Shown piece by piece: positions 1-8,781 of a stretch of DNA of 64,000 nt. The DNA comes from DAOUJI01 sp965219565 (lineage in GTDB: Bacteria > Chloroflexota > Dehalococcoidia > Lucifugimonadales > JAGWBF01), in assembly GCA_965219565.1 (NCBI GenBank), contig OZ244780.1, forward strand, positions 248,001-312,000, in the 5' to 3' direction. Below the pieces are notes generated by a model. That model was given only the letters and a program-made list of their open reading frames with translations. It had not been told where the DNA came from and made no database searches. Position 1 is the first letter of the stretch. Every line of letters begins with the position of its first letter. Both the position numbers and the translations under genes were made by a program.

Positions 1-301
1 TGCTGCGGGCGGTTGACAAGCTGCGGTATATCGACGACGCGCTGTGGTCCTTCAGTAGCATGGAAAGGGACTGGTGCGGGTCCTCGATGTATATGCCCCA
101 TGCCGCCGCTGCTGCGACGAGAGATTCCTGAAATGTCCGGTGATCGGTCCCGTTGACCACTGCCGCCTGGGCGGCTGTGTTCACCACACGCGCAATGTTC
201 TCGGCGCGTTCCAGCCAGCGTCCCAACCAGATTAGGTTGTACACCCTGGAGTCGGTGAGCCACCGGTCACTGTTGAAGGATATAGACCTTGGTTCAGTCA
301 T
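1..301 (-). CDS. alpha-E domain protein, partial (C-terminus beyond window)
   Basis: This is the N-terminal 100 residues of an alpha-E (DUF403) protein, read on the minus strand from the ATG at 301-299; the rest lies off the left edge. Residues 21-38 read YNLIWLGRWLERAENIAR, which is the family signature (NL-x-W-x-GR-x-x-ERAE) of this all-helical protein. In other bacteria alpha-E proteins are encoded beside a circularly permuted ATP-grasp protein and a transglutaminase-like protein, and exactly those two genes lie upstream here on the same strand, with a 63-bp gap. The trio is thought to make or trim a small peptide-like product, but its biochemistry is unsettled. Identification is firm; function is inferred only from family context. 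Confidence 0.85.
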   Translation of the reverse strand, partial: MTEPRSISFNSDRWLTDSRVYNLIWLGRWLERAENIARVVNTAAQAAVVNGTDHRTFQESLVAAAAAWGIYIEDPHQSLSMLLKDHSASSIYRSLSTARS

Positions 302-364
302 CTACGTGCAGACCTCACTAATAAGATCGGGTATAAATTTGGGCCTAGCATCGAACAACAAGGG

Positions 365-1228
365 TTAGCGTACAGGGTCCACCAGAATCAGCCCACGGGC
401 GTCTTCGAACGAAACCGAGTTCCGGTCGAAGTAAACCTGGGCCGTGGCTATGTCCAGCTGCCCCGATCCCTTGGATACGAAGGAGCCGGAGACGGGAGGA
501 GCTTCCGAGTAGTCCCGGCCTAAGCCGAACTTGAGATAGTTGGTCCCGATTTCTATCACGACCCCTTTTGTGGGGTCGGCGGGCAGCCAGCCGGCCTCCG
601 GGTGCAGGAACTCAAGCCAGGCGTGGGTCTCACCGGGCTGCCGCGTCAACAACCCGCTCACGTACCGGGCCGGAATGCCCACGGCCCGCATCATACCCAA
701 CGCCAGGTGGGTCTTGTCCTGGCATACGCCCTTCATGGATGTCAGAACGTCGGAGGCGTTGGTGGCCACGGAGGTGTTCCCTCGTTCGTACTCGACGTTC
801 TCGTGCACCCACGCCACTATTCGGCTCACAGTCTCCAGAAAACCGTCGGCTCCGCCCACTACGTCCCTCGCCGTCTCTGCCACCGTCGCCGGGTCCACCA
901 GCGGCGTCGCCGTTAAGAACTCCTCGGCGTCGGGATCGTGCCTCAACGACGACAAGGGCAAGTCCGCGACTATAGGTGATGCTTCGCACAAGTACGCTTG
1001 TCCGATGGCGGCGATGACCAATTCCTGGTGCGGCACCGTTACCCGGACGCGGTGGACTACATTCCCCAAGCGGTCCGAGTATTCCACCTTCCTGCCCGGA
1101 GGAGTGGTCTCTACGTCGTAGCTTGCGGCTTTCTGACGCTGGTCGGTATACGCCGAAATCCTCAGGAAGTTGTCGTTCTGGACCACCACGTCGGAGTATT
1201 CATACCGGGCCACGTAGGCGTAGTGCAC
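365..1228 (-). CDS. transglutaminase-like cysteine peptidase family protein
   Basis: This is a transglutaminase-like superfamily protein with an N-terminal beta domain (Bact_transglu_N type, starting HYAYVARYEYS) followed by the papain-like core. Counting from the GTG start, the catalytic triad is Cys169 (in GVCQDKTH), His202 (in GETHAWLEF) and Asp218 (in ADPTKG). I chose the GTG at 1228-1226 because it shares its first G with the TAG stop of the upstream ATP-grasp gene (TAGTG), which implies translational coupling. It also gives the usual family N-terminus. An ATG at 1273 would add 15 residues and overlap the upstream gene by 46 bp. Known relatives act as proteases or amidases, and the cognate substrate is probably a product of the neighbouring ATP-grasp protein. 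Confidence 0.88.
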   Translation of the reverse strand: MHYAYVARYEYSDVVVQNDNFLRISAYTDQRQKAASYDVETTPPGRKVEYSDRLGNVVHRVRVTVPHQELVIAAIGQAYLCEASPIVADLPLSSLRHDPDAEEFLTATPLVDPATVAETARDVVGGADGFLETVSRIVAWVHENVEYERGNTSVATNASDVLTSMKGVCQDKTHLALGMMRAVGIPARYVSGLLTRQPGETHAWLEFLHPEAGWLPADPTKGVVIEIGTNYLKFGLGRDYSEAPPVSGSFVSKGSGQLDIATAQVYFDRNSVSFEDARGLILVDPVR

Positions 1229-2625
1229 TAGAACGGATTCGTCGGCTGCCTGACTACCCAACTCGGCTTGCATGACCCCCCTGAAGAGTTGTTGGTGACC
1301 CGACCGGAAGGCTCCGAGACCCTCGTGAGACCTCCCGGAAACACGGTGACCTCGCCGTAACCGTTTTGGATGGCAAACACCCGCAGGTCCACGTAACGTT
1401 GCTGGAACTCGCCTTCGGATTCATCCAACACCAGGTGCTGGGAGAAGTCCAGCGTCTCCTGGGCGACGAACCCCTGGGGTTGTTCAATGACCTGCTGGGA
1501 CAGACGGCTTCGATAGGCGCCTCCCAGGTCCGGCATGATGTACACCCCCAGCCCTCCGTACCCCTGACGTGTCTTCAGCACCAGGTTGTCTAGGTTCTGA
1601 AGCACGTATTGCCGGTTGGCCGGAACTCGCAAGTCGTAGCTTTTGGCCTGTTCCAGGATGGGCTCTTCTCCAGTATAGGCCCTGATCATATCCGGCGCCC
1701 AGAGAAAGACCAGCTTGTCGTCGGCCGCTCCGGTGCCCATCGCGTTGACCATGACCACCTTGTGGTTAAGATAGGCGTCCATCAGGCCGGGCACGAACAG
1801 GTCCAGGTCCTGCACCCGCCGGTAGATCAAGTCAACCTCTATGTCCCCGCCCATTGCCTTGGCCCAGACTCTTCCGTTGGCGCCTATGTACAGGTCCGAA
1901 CCCTCGACCAAAGCCACTCCCAGCAACTCCGACAAGTAGCGGTGCTCGAAAAATGCCGCGCCGTACTTGCTGTCCGTCAGGAGCACGCACACGGGCGATT
2001 CGTTGTCGCACAGGGACAGGAACATGTCCTGGTACGCCGACTTTATGTCGTAAGGGATAATGTCGTACCCGTCAGCCAACTCCGGCATGACCTGCAGCCC
2101 GATTTCCGTCGTCTTCATCTGATAGGATATTCCGGAAGGGATGCGCAGGTTGTCCTCCAGGATTACGTACCTGCCGTCCCCCATGTGGACCAGGTCAATG
2201 CCGTATATATGCACGAACACGTCCTGGGCCGGATGGAAGTCCTGAAGCTCCGGGTTGTAATACTGGCACGAAAACATCACGTCCGGCGGGACTATGTTTT
2301 GCTCCCCGCAATACAGGTCCGCCAGGAACAGGTTGATGGACTTCAATCGTTGGGCTACTCCCCTGGCGATGGTCTCCCAGTGGTCGGAGGGAACCAGCCG
2401 TGGAATCCAGTCGGTGGGGACCGTGCGAAACTCCTTGGGGTCCAGCATGAACGTGAAGGCGTCCATGGCGGCCCAGTCCTTGGCTTGCCGCCAGCGCCGC
2501 TGCATCTCCTCCACGCCCAGCTTCTCGAGATTGTCCATAAGGCCCCTGTACAAGGGTCTTATGGAGCCGTCGAAGTCCAGACATTCGTTGAGGGCGGGTT
2601 CCAAAGAGGTCAACCTGTTCAGCAT
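1228..2625 (-). CDS. circularly permuted ATP-grasp type 2 protein
   Basis: This 465-residue protein matches the circularly permuted ATP-grasp family (DUF404/DUF407). Recognisable blocks include WIPRLVPSDHW near residue 93, the nucleotide-binding stretch VILEDNLRIPSGISY, and the late VLKTRQGYGGLGVYIMP block. The C-terminal VFPGGLTRV-x-NNSSGG ending is typical of the family. Members are predicted peptide ligases, joining a carboxylate to an amine with ATP. It is the first gene of a three-gene operon (ATP-grasp, transglutaminase-like, alpha-E) that recurs in many phyla. The TAG stop overlaps the GTG of the next gene by one base. The ATG at 2625 has only a weak upstream GGTAAG as ribosome site. 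Confidence 0.88.
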   Translation of the reverse strand: MLNRLTSLEPALNECLDFDGSIRPLYRGLMDNLEKLGVEEMQRRWRQAKDWAAMDAFTFMLDPKEFRTVPTDWIPRLVPSDHWETIARGVAQRLKSINLFLADLYCGEQNIVPPDVMFSCQYYNPELQDFHPAQDVFVHIYGIDLVHMGDGRYVILEDNLRIPSGISYQMKTTEIGLQVMPELADGYDIIPYDIKSAYQDMFLSLCDNESPVCVLLTDSKYGAAFFEHRYLSELLGVALVEGSDLYIGANGRVWAKAMGGDIEVDLIYRRVQDLDLFVPGLMDAYLNHKVVMVNAMGTGAADDKLVFLWAPDMIRAYTGEEPILEQAKSYDLRVPANRQYVLQNLDNLVLKTRQGYGGLGVYIMPDLGGAYRSRLSQQVIEQPQGFVAQETLDFSQHLVLDESEGEFQQRYVDLRVFAIQNGYGEVTVFPGGLTRVSEPSGRVTNNSSGGSCKPSWVVRQPTNPF

Positions 2626-2955
2626 GGCTTACCAGACTTTCTAATATGCGGTCGAGCTTGTTCCAGAAACATGCGGGGGACCCATGGCAGGTGTGGGCAA
2701 TCGCTCAATGAATCATACAAGACCCATCGCCGGGCGAGCAATGCCGCCGATGTCACCGGCCAGCGCAACTAAAGGCTACCCGTCCCGTGTTACAAAAAAG
2801 TTGCGGAATGTTTACAAGGTTGTAACCAACCTCTATGGGAGATGGACTTGGGAAAGCCACATAAGGGCGATGAAACAGGGTGCGCCTAGCGTCGTCACTC
2901 CGTTTATGAGTTTAGGGAGTCCAGGTTCGCGGCCATGTATACGGACCTCCGGTCT
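2626..2955. other. intergenic stretch, nothing recognised
   Basis: These 330 bases separate the ATP-grasp operon from the end of the peptide permease operon. I see no gene, no strong hairpin and no clear promoter. Since both flanking operons run on the minus strand, it should hold the promoter of the ATP-grasp operon and the terminator of the permease operon. Confidence 0.4.
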
Positions 2956-3870
2956 CTATACGGCGCCCCTCAGACGGGGGTCCAGAACGTCCCGGAGGCC
3001 GTCCCCGAGTATATTCCAGGAGAAGACCACAACTGCTATGGCCAAGCCGGGGAATATGGGAAGCAGCGGGTTAACACCAATGTACCCCTTGGAGCCTGCC
3101 CGAAGCATGGTTCCCCACGATGGCTCATCCAACCCCACGCCCAGTCCAAGGAAACTCAGGGATGCCTCGGCGATTATTGCGACGCCCAACTGATAGGTGA
3201 CCACTACTATCATAACAGCCATGCAGTTGGGGAAGATGTGTCGAAGGATAATTCGGCCGTGATGCGCTCCCACGGACCTGGCGGCGAGCACGTAGTCCAT
3301 CTCTTTAATGCTAAGGGCTCGCGACCTGACTATTCGCGCCGTGCTCGGTATGAAGAGAATGCTGAGCGCTATGGTGACGTTGTTCAGGGAACTGCCCAAG
3401 GCGGCAACGATGGCCAATGCGAGCACCAGGGCAGGAAATGATATGAGCCCGTCCACAAGGCGTTGGACCAGCAGGTCCACAGCCCCTCCGAAATACGCGC
3501 TGATTATCCCCACCAGAAGCCCGATGGCGCACCCTGCGAACGCGCTGACCAGCCCGACGCGAATTGATATCCGGGCGCCCATGATGAGCCGGCTGAATAC
3601 GTCTCTTCCGAAGTCGTCCGTGCCAAACCAGTTCTCCGTGCTGGGCTTGGCATGACGGGCCTTTGAATTGGACTTGTCTGGGTCATGGGGTGTGATGAAA
3701 GGGGCCAAAACGGCGATCAGTATCAATACGACGGCTACCACGGCTCCGAAGGCGCCGAGAGGTTTCTTCCGAAAGAAGAACCCCAAGTGGTGCCAGAAAC
3801 TACGTTTTGGCCGCAGTATGGAAGCTGCCGCCGCAGTGGAAAAGGCTCCTGCCTGGCTATCCTGACTCAT
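2956..3870 (-). CDS. peptide ABC transporter permease, DppC type
   Basis: This 304-residue inner-membrane permease is of the DppC/OppC kind. It has an N-terminal cytoplasmic segment, a first membrane helix at about residues 37-58 (LGAFGAVVAVVLILIAVLAP), the family motif GTDDFGRDVFSRL, and five further helices. The EAA loop that contacts the ATPase reads AARSVGAHHGRIILRHIFPN. It follows the DppB-type gene by 22 bp on the same strand and should form a heterodimer with it. The binding-protein gene is divergent at 5054. No ATPase gene (DppD/DppF) is nearby, so the energising subunits must come from elsewhere. The substrate could be peptides, nickel chelates or sugars, since this subfamily is versatile. 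Confidence 0.92.
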   Translation of the reverse strand: MSQDSQAGAFSTAAAASILRPKRSFWHHLGFFFRKKPLGAFGAVVAVVLILIAVLAPFITPHDPDKSNSKARHAKPSTENWFGTDDFGRDVFSRLIMGARISIRVGLVSAFAGCAIGLLVGIISAYFGGAVDLLVQRLVDGLISFPALVLALAIVAALGSSLNNVTIALSILFIPSTARIVRSRALSIKEMDYVLAARSVGAHHGRIILRHIFPNCMAVMIVVVTYQLGVAIIAEASLSFLGLGVGLDEPSWGTMLRAGSKGYIGVNPLLPIFPGLAIAVVVFSWNILGDGLRDVLDPRLRGAV

Positions 3871-3892
3871 CGCTTAACGTTTCGACTCCTCA

Positions 3893-4852
3893 TTAGGTGT
3901 ACCGTATCCTCGGCTCTAGCCAGGCATAGAGAAGGTCAATCAGCAGGTTCACGAAAAGAACGATCACGGTGATTGCAATGGTTATCCCCTGAATGTCCGG
4001 ATAGTCCCGACGGGTGATGGCGCTTATGAGCAGATTCCCCACCCCCGGCACAGTGAATATCCTCTCGACTATCACAGTGCCGCCTATCAGCCTCGTGAAC
4101 TCGTAGCCTCCGACTGTGATGATTGGCAGTATTGCATTCCTAAGCGTGTGCCGGGAAATCACCACCGACTCCGGCAGCCCTTTGGAGCGGGCCGTGCGTA
4201 TGTAGTCTTCTCGAAGGACCTCAAGCACTGAAGAGCGAGTAATCCTGGCAATGAACGCCATGTGGGTCAATGAGAGAGCGAGGGCGGGGAGAACAAGCTG
4301 CGCTAGGTTGCGGGTGGGATTCTCCCAAACGTCGGCATAGTCGAGCGGAGGAGCCCACTCGAATACATTTACCAGAAAGTAGACCAGGAGGACAGCGATC
4401 CAAAAGTTCGGGAAGGCTATGCCCGCAGTGGTGATGGCCCGGCTAATATAGTCCGGCAGTCTGTCTTGCTTGATGGCCGAGACTGCCCCAAGAGGTATGG
4501 CAACTACCGCAGCCATCAGCAGCGCCATCACGGTCAGCTCCAGTGTCACTGGAAAACGGTCTTTTAGACTTTCTGTCACCGGTTTTCCAAAATGAATGGA
4601 AGTCCCGAAGTCCAACCGGAGCATCCCCCACAGCCAGTCCCCATATTGGACGAATATGGGACGGTCAGTCCCCAGCTTGGCCCGCTCGGCCTGGAGTTGC
4701 TCTTCGGTGAAGAATCCTGACCCCGACGAGCCTGCTAGCGACACCAGAGCGGGGTCGCCGGGCACAATGCGCAGGATTACGAACACCAGTAGCGTCACCA
4801 ACCATAAGGTTGGGACGAACAACAGCACACGTTTCAGTATGTATATCCGCAT
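3893..4852 (-). CDS. peptide ABC transporter permease, DppB type
   Basis: This 319-residue permease is of the DppB/OppB kind. It opens with the typical MRIYILKRVLLFVPTLWLV first helix, followed by LRIVPGDPA, a long periplasmic loop, and five helices ending in YAWLEPRIRYT. The EAA loop is RTARSKGLPESVVISRHTLRN. It is the first gene of a two-permease operon and faces away from the binding lipoprotein gene at 5054 across a 201-bp shared promoter region. The ATG at 4852 has no strong Shine-Dalgarno site. Family assignment is firm; the transported compound is unknown. Confidence 0.92.
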   Translation of the reverse strand: MRIYILKRVLLFVPTLWLVTLLVFVILRIVPGDPALVSLAGSSGSGFFTEEQLQAERAKLGTDRPIFVQYGDWLWGMLRLDFGTSIHFGKPVTESLKDRFPVTLELTVMALLMAAVVAIPLGAVSAIKQDRLPDYISRAITTAGIAFPNFWIAVLLVYFLVNVFEWAPPLDYADVWENPTRNLAQLVLPALALSLTHMAFIARITRSSVLEVLREDYIRTARSKGLPESVVISRHTLRNAILPIITVGGYEFTRLIGGTVIVERIFTVPGVGNLLISAITRRDYPDIQGITIAITVIVLFVNLLIDLLYAWLEPRIRYT

Positions 4853-4952
4853 CTGATCAGGGCTCTTCCCGCCTCGCTTATACTATCACGGCCAGTCTCC
4901 TGATAAATGAAACTATCCATCGTCAATATTCGTTGCATATATTACGGTCCGC

Positions 4953-5000
4953 TTCTTAAATTGTTAAGAATTTGACACTATCTTAGCGATGCTGTACAGT
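4953..5000 (+). promoter_or_regulatory. sigma70-type promoter with adjoining inverted repeat, for the binding-protein gene
   Basis: TTGACA at 4972-4977 and TACAGT at 4995-5000 are 17 bp apart, a near-ideal housekeeping promoter pointing at the gene starting at 5054. Directly upstream of the -35 box lies a perfect inverted repeat, TTCTTAA-ATTG-TTAAGAA (4953-4970), which could be a regulator site. The start codon at 5054 is GTG, preceded by CAGGAG (5041-5046). Confidence 0.65.
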
Positions 5001-5053
5001 CGCCAATCGACGGGCCTCAGTGCAGGTCCATCTTTCCGTGCAGGAGTGTTTTC

Positions 5054-6871
5054 GTGAACCCTATGAATCGCCTGAACCCGTTTCTGACTCTATTAGTCGC
5101 GCTGATGTTGGCGGCCTTGGTTTCGGTGGCGTGTGGCGAAGACGCCACACCTATTCCTACCAACACGCCCGTACCGGTCCAAGCCACCAACACACCCGAA
5201 CCGGTCCAGCCTACCAACACACCCGTTCCAACAGCAGTTCCCGAGGACACAGGCCCCGTATCCGGTCCGCCAGCAAGTGATAAGGGCGGAGTAATTCCCC
5301 TGATGGCGTTCGGCTCCCCGCAGACAGGTATCGCGGGATTCGGCGGCACACTGCTAACGGGAGCATCCCATGAGGCGCCATTGACCAACTCTATACTTCA
5401 CTTAGACCCGGAAACCCCCGACCCGCTAGACATCTCCGGAGACCTGGCTAAGGATTGGACGGTATCTGCAGATGGCCTTTTCTACACCTTCAATCTCCAC
5501 GAAGGGATAGTGTCTCATGAAGGCAAGCCCGTGGGAGCTGAGGATGTGGTGCTGAGCTTGATAGCCATGCTGGACCCTCAGGACCTGCCCGACGAGTACG
5601 CCGAACTCCGGGGGCTCTTGAAGACGGCTCCGGCAGGCACTTATGGCTCCGTAATGAAGACATTCTACAAAGGGGCCCGGTTGGTGGACAATCTAACCGT
5701 CGAGATCGAGGCGACTTTCCCATCCCCCCTCCTGCTGACGGTCATAGCCGACAACCATATACGAATCCTGCCGTTCCACGTCTTCCGTGAGGGCCGGATC
5801 CCCGAGTGGAGCAACACGGAGGACATGATCGGCACCGGTCCCTTCAAACTGGTGGAGTACGAGCAGGACGTTAAAAGCGTAGACGAGCGGAACCCCCTTT
5901 ACTTCAAAAAGGGCAAGCCCTACGTAGACGGGCTCATCCACTTCATTCTGGCCGACGCCTCGGCCGTGATTGCGGCCTACAAGACCGAGCAGGTCCTGAT
6001 GCCTGATACAGGAATTAACAACCTGAGTTTTGAAGATACTGTCAAGCTTGCCGAAGAACAGCCTGACAACCTGACGAATTACATCGGAGGCCCCCTATAC
6101 CAGTTGGGCGTGGCTATGAACGTCGGCATGGAACCCGGTAACATCCCAGAAGTGCGCCGCGCATTGATGCTGGCCCTTCATAGGCAACCCCTCATAGAGA
6201 CCTTTGGGAGCGGTAACCGCATCGGAACTCCCTTCCCCTGCGACTTCGCATGGAGCTACACCTGTGAGGAGGCTGTCCAGATTCCCGGTTTCCGGGAAGA
6301 CCCTAATAACCCGGGCGCGAAGCACCCGGACGATATAGCCGAGGCAAAAAAATTGGCTGAATCGGTCGGCTGGGGCGATGGCAGCGAGGTAACCCTGACC
6401 TGCTCCATCGTAATCGAGTATTGCGACCTAGCCGTTCTGGTCAAAGAGCAGTTGGAAGACTACCTGGGCTGGGACGTAACACTCAACTCCATGGAGTTCA
6501 ACGCTGGCACTGACTTCATCAGGACAAGGCAGTATCAGATAGCCATTGAGGCAAACTCCTTTGCCATCCCTGATCCTGCCGGCATTGGCGCGTCGTGGCA
6601 GGAGGGCGGTCGCGGGTTTGAGATCTCCGGGTTCATCAACCCCGATGCCGACGCCCTGTGGGACCGGATCGCACGGGCCCAGACTCTTGAAGACAAGAAG
6701 GAGCTGACTAAGCAGGCAAACGAAGCCCTCCTTAACGACAACGCCTGGCCTTTAATTTACTACCCGATGAGGGGCTGGCTGGTAAACAGTAGGATCAAAG
6801 GCTTTAATACCCCTGCAACCCTCCTCGGTCACTTGAAGCAGGAGCATGTCTGGTGTCCTTCTTGTAAGTAG
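5054..6871 (+). CDS. peptide ABC transporter substrate-binding lipoprotein
   Basis: This 605-residue protein belongs to family 5 extracellular solute-binding proteins (SBP_bac_5). It has a signal peptide with lipobox LVSVAC near residue 27. A linker of imperfect TNTPVPVQ/TNTPEPVQ repeats about 40 residues long follows, a style common in Chloroflexota lipoproteins. The fold begins at about residue 95 and includes the family blocks DLAKDWTVSADGLFYTFNL and HEGKPVGAEDVVLSL. It should sit on the outside of the membrane and deliver ligand to the divergent DppB/DppC-type permeases. Translation starts at GTG 5054, 7 nt after CAGGAG; a near-consensus promoter lies 54 bp upstream. The ligand cannot be told from sequence. 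Confidence 0.92.
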   Translation: MNPMNRLNPFLTLLVALMLAALVSVACGEDATPIPTNTPVPVQATNTPEPVQPTNTPVPTAVPEDTGPVSGPPASDKGGVIPLMAFGSPQTGIAGFGGTLLTGASHEAPLTNSILHLDPETPDPLDISGDLAKDWTVSADGLFYTFNLHEGIVSHEGKPVGAEDVVLSLIAMLDPQDLPDEYAELRGLLKTAPAGTYGSVMKTFYKGARLVDNLTVEIEATFPSPLLLTVIADNHIRILPFHVFREGRIPEWSNTEDMIGTGPFKLVEYEQDVKSVDERNPLYFKKGKPYVDGLIHFILADASAVIAAYKTEQVLMPDTGINNLSFEDTVKLAEEQPDNLTNYIGGPLYQLGVAMNVGMEPGNIPEVRRALMLALHRQPLIETFGSGNRIGTPFPCDFAWSYTCEEAVQIPGFREDPNNPGAKHPDDIAEAKKLAESVGWGDGSEVTLTCSIVIEYCDLAVLVKEQLEDYLGWDVTLNSMEFNAGTDFIRTRQYQIAIEANSFAIPDPAGIGASWQEGGRGFEISGFINPDADALWDRIARAQTLEDKKELTKQANEALLNDNAWPLIYYPMRGWLVNSRIKGFNTPATLLGHLKQEHVWCPSCK

Positions 6872-6902
6872 CCGGGAGCAGAGATAGGCTAACTCCGAAT
6901 CG

Positions 6903-6933
6903 AAGGCGCCTGGGCAGTCAGCCCAGGCGCCTT
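6903..6933 (+). terminator. strong hairpin after the binding-protein gene
   Basis: AAGGCGCCTGGGC (6903-6915) and GCCCAGGCGCCTT (6921-6933) form a perfect 13-bp stem with an AGTCA loop, 31 bp after the stop codon at 6871. There is no long T run after it, so it may act as an imperfect terminator or protect the mRNA 3' end. Confidence 0.65.
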
Positions 6934-6970
6934 GCACGTTGCGCAGATATTACCGCTAAGGAGGTCCGGC

Positions 6971-7729
6971 ATGGGAAAACTTGACGGCAGAGTGGCCATC
7001 TTGTCTGGCGGGGCGGGAGGCATTGCGTTCGAGGAGGCTCGCCTCTTCCTACAAGAAGGGGCCAAAGTGATCTTGGGGGACATCCGGGACGAGTTGGGTC
7101 GGAAGGCGGAAGCCGAGTTGGCCGAAACCGGCGGAGACGTCTCCTACCACCGCTTGGACGTCACCAGCGAGGACGACTGGCGCGCCATCGTAGGTCTGGC
7201 TGAAAGCAGGTACGGCAAGCTGGACATCCTGGTGAACAATGCCGGAATAACCATTCCCAAGCCTCTGGAAGAGACCACCGTCGATGATTGGGACCGTACA
7301 ATGGACATCAATGTCAAGGGCGTCTTCCTTGGAACGAAATACGCAGTTGAGGCCATGAAGAAAGTCGGCGGAGGCGCCATCGTCAACATAGCTTCCACTG
7401 CCGGGTTGGGCGGCACAAGCCACTTCCTTGGCTCTTACGGGCCCAGCAAGGCTGCCGTCCAGAACTACACCAAGATAACCGCCTTGAAGTACGCCACGGA
7501 CAAGATACGCTGCAACACCGTTTTCCCCGGCCCCATAGACACGCCCATTCTGTGGGCGTCTATAGGAGACACCCCGGAAACTAGGAAGTGGGCCGTAGAT
7601 TCGGTGCCGTTGGGCCGGGTGGGGCTTCCTCAGGACATAGCCAAGGGTGTGCTGTTCCTGGTGTCCGACGACGCTGAATGGGTCACTGGCTCCGACCTGG
7701 TCATTGACGGCGGGATGAGGGCCAACTGA
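6971..7729 (+). CDS. SDR-family oxidoreductase, copy 1
   Basis: This 252-residue protein is a classical short-chain dehydrogenase/reductase (NAD(P)-dependent). The Rossmann glycine motif is unusual: SGGAGGIA at residues 12-19, where T and the last G of TGxxxGIG are S and A. NNAG is at 89-92. The active site has S142, Y156 and K160 in the YGPSK motif. I start it at ATG 6971, which has AAGGAGG 5 nt upstream. That start gives the same length as the neighbour at 7802, and the two proteins are about 90% identical by eye, so they arose by recent tandem duplication. The substrate is unknown; the nearby P450 and ThDP enzyme make a role in breakdown of a small organic compound plausible. Confidence 0.9.
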   Translation: MGKLDGRVAILSGGAGGIAFEEARLFLQEGAKVILGDIRDELGRKAEAELAETGGDVSYHRLDVTSEDDWRAIVGLAESRYGKLDILVNNAGITIPKPLEETTVDDWDRTMDINVKGVFLGTKYAVEAMKKVGGGAIVNIASTAGLGGTSHFLGSYGPSKAAVQNYTKITALKYATDKIRCNTVFPGPIDTPILWASIGDTPETRKWAVDSVPLGRVGLPQDIAKGVLFLVSDDAEWVTGSDLVIDGGMRAN

Positions 7730-7801
7730 CCGCCGGCTAAGTCCAATGTGTGCCTAGATTGCTGATTTGAATCTGGCATGCACCCGTGAAGGAGGTCCGG
7801 C

Positions 7802-8560
7802 ATGGGTAAACTTGACGGTAGGGTGGCCATCTTGTCTGGCGGGGCGGGAGGCATTGCGTTCGAGGAGGCCCGCCTCTTCCTCCAGGAAGGGGCCAAAGTG
7901 CTCTTGGGGGATGTGCGGGACGAGCTTGGTCGGAAGGTCGAAGCCGAACTGGCCGAAACCGGCGGAGACGTCTCCTACCACCGCTTGGACGTGACCAGCG
8001 AGGAAGACTGGAGCGCCATCGTCGCCCTGGCTGAAAGCCGGTACGGTAAGCTGGACATTCTGGTCAACAACGCGGGAATAACCATCCCCAAGCCCCTGGA
8101 AGAGACCACGGCTGACGATTGGGACCGGACCATGGATGTGAACGCCAAAGGAGTCTTTCTGGGCACCAAGTACGCCGTTGAGGCCATGAAGAAAGTCGGC
8201 GGGGGGGCCATAGTCAACATATCGTCGGGCGCAGCCTTGGGCGGCACAAGCCATTTCATAGGCTCCTATGGTCCCAGCAAGGCCGCTGTCCAAAACTTCA
8301 CCAAGATAACCGCCTTGAGATACGCTCCGGACAAGATACGCTGCAACGCCATTTTCCCCGGCCCGGTGGATACTCCCATCCTGTGGTGGTCCATAGGAGA
8401 CTCCCCGGAGAGTAGACAGCAATTCGTAGAATCCGTGCCTCTGGGCCGGGTGGGGCATCCTCAGGACATCGCCAAGGGAGTCTTGTTCCTTGCCTCCGAC
8501 GACGCCGAATGGATTACCGGTTCCGACCTGGTCATCGACGGCGGCAGCCGGGCCAACTGA
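7802..8560 (+). CDS. SDR-family oxidoreductase, copy 2
   Basis: This 252-residue SDR is a tandem duplicate of the gene ending at 7729, 72 bp downstream of it. It shares the altered glycine motif SGGAGGIA, NNAG, and the YGPSK active-site motif. It has the more usual NISSG in place of NIAST before the catalytic tyrosine. The leader GAAGGAGGTCCGGC before the ATG is also conserved, so the duplication included the ribosome site. Differences cluster in the region around residues 140-150 and in the loop after GPVDTPILW, which in SDRs lines the substrate pocket. The two copies may therefore have diverged in substrate. Confidence 0.9.
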   Translation: MGKLDGRVAILSGGAGGIAFEEARLFLQEGAKVLLGDVRDELGRKVEAELAETGGDVSYHRLDVTSEEDWSAIVALAESRYGKLDILVNNAGITIPKPLEETTADDWDRTMDVNAKGVFLGTKYAVEAMKKVGGGAIVNISSGAALGGTSHFIGSYGPSKAAVQNFTKITALRYAPDKIRCNAIFPGPVDTPILWWSIGDSPESRQQFVESVPLGRVGHPQDIAKGVLFLASDDAEWITGSDLVIDGGSRAN

Positions 8561-8568
8561 CCGCTGGT

Positions 8569-8781
8569 ATGTCCATTCATCTGGACGCCACCAGCGAGGA
8601 CGACTGGTGCTCCGTCGTCGATCTGGCCGGAAGCAAATACGGCAAGCTTGACATCCCGGTCAACAACGCCGGAATGACCATCCCCAAACCTCTGGAGGAG
8701 ACCACGGCTGACGACTGGGACCGGACGTCGCTGTGGCGATGGCTCCACCGGGTGCTCACCCTGGGGCTGTGGCGGAGGTAA
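8569..8781 (+). pseudogene. broken third SDR copy (internal fragment)
   Basis: The stretch 8580-8726 is a near copy of the middle of the two SDR genes just upstream, matching their residues 62-110 from LD-x-TSEDDW through YGKLDI, VNNAG and TIPKPLEET to DDWDRT. It lacks the N-terminal cofactor motif, and after DDWDRT it runs into unrelated sequence that ends at a stop at 8781. An ATG at 8569 would make a 70-residue product, but this would have neither the glycine motif nor the active site. A scrap matching the 3' end of the same genes is found 3.3 kb further on at 11991-12020. Confidence 0.75.

Noticed and set aside
1609..2772. 387-codon open frame on the plus strand
   Set aside because: It lies opposite the ATP-grasp gene, which has clear family motifs. 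The antisense product has no recognisable domain and reflects high GC.
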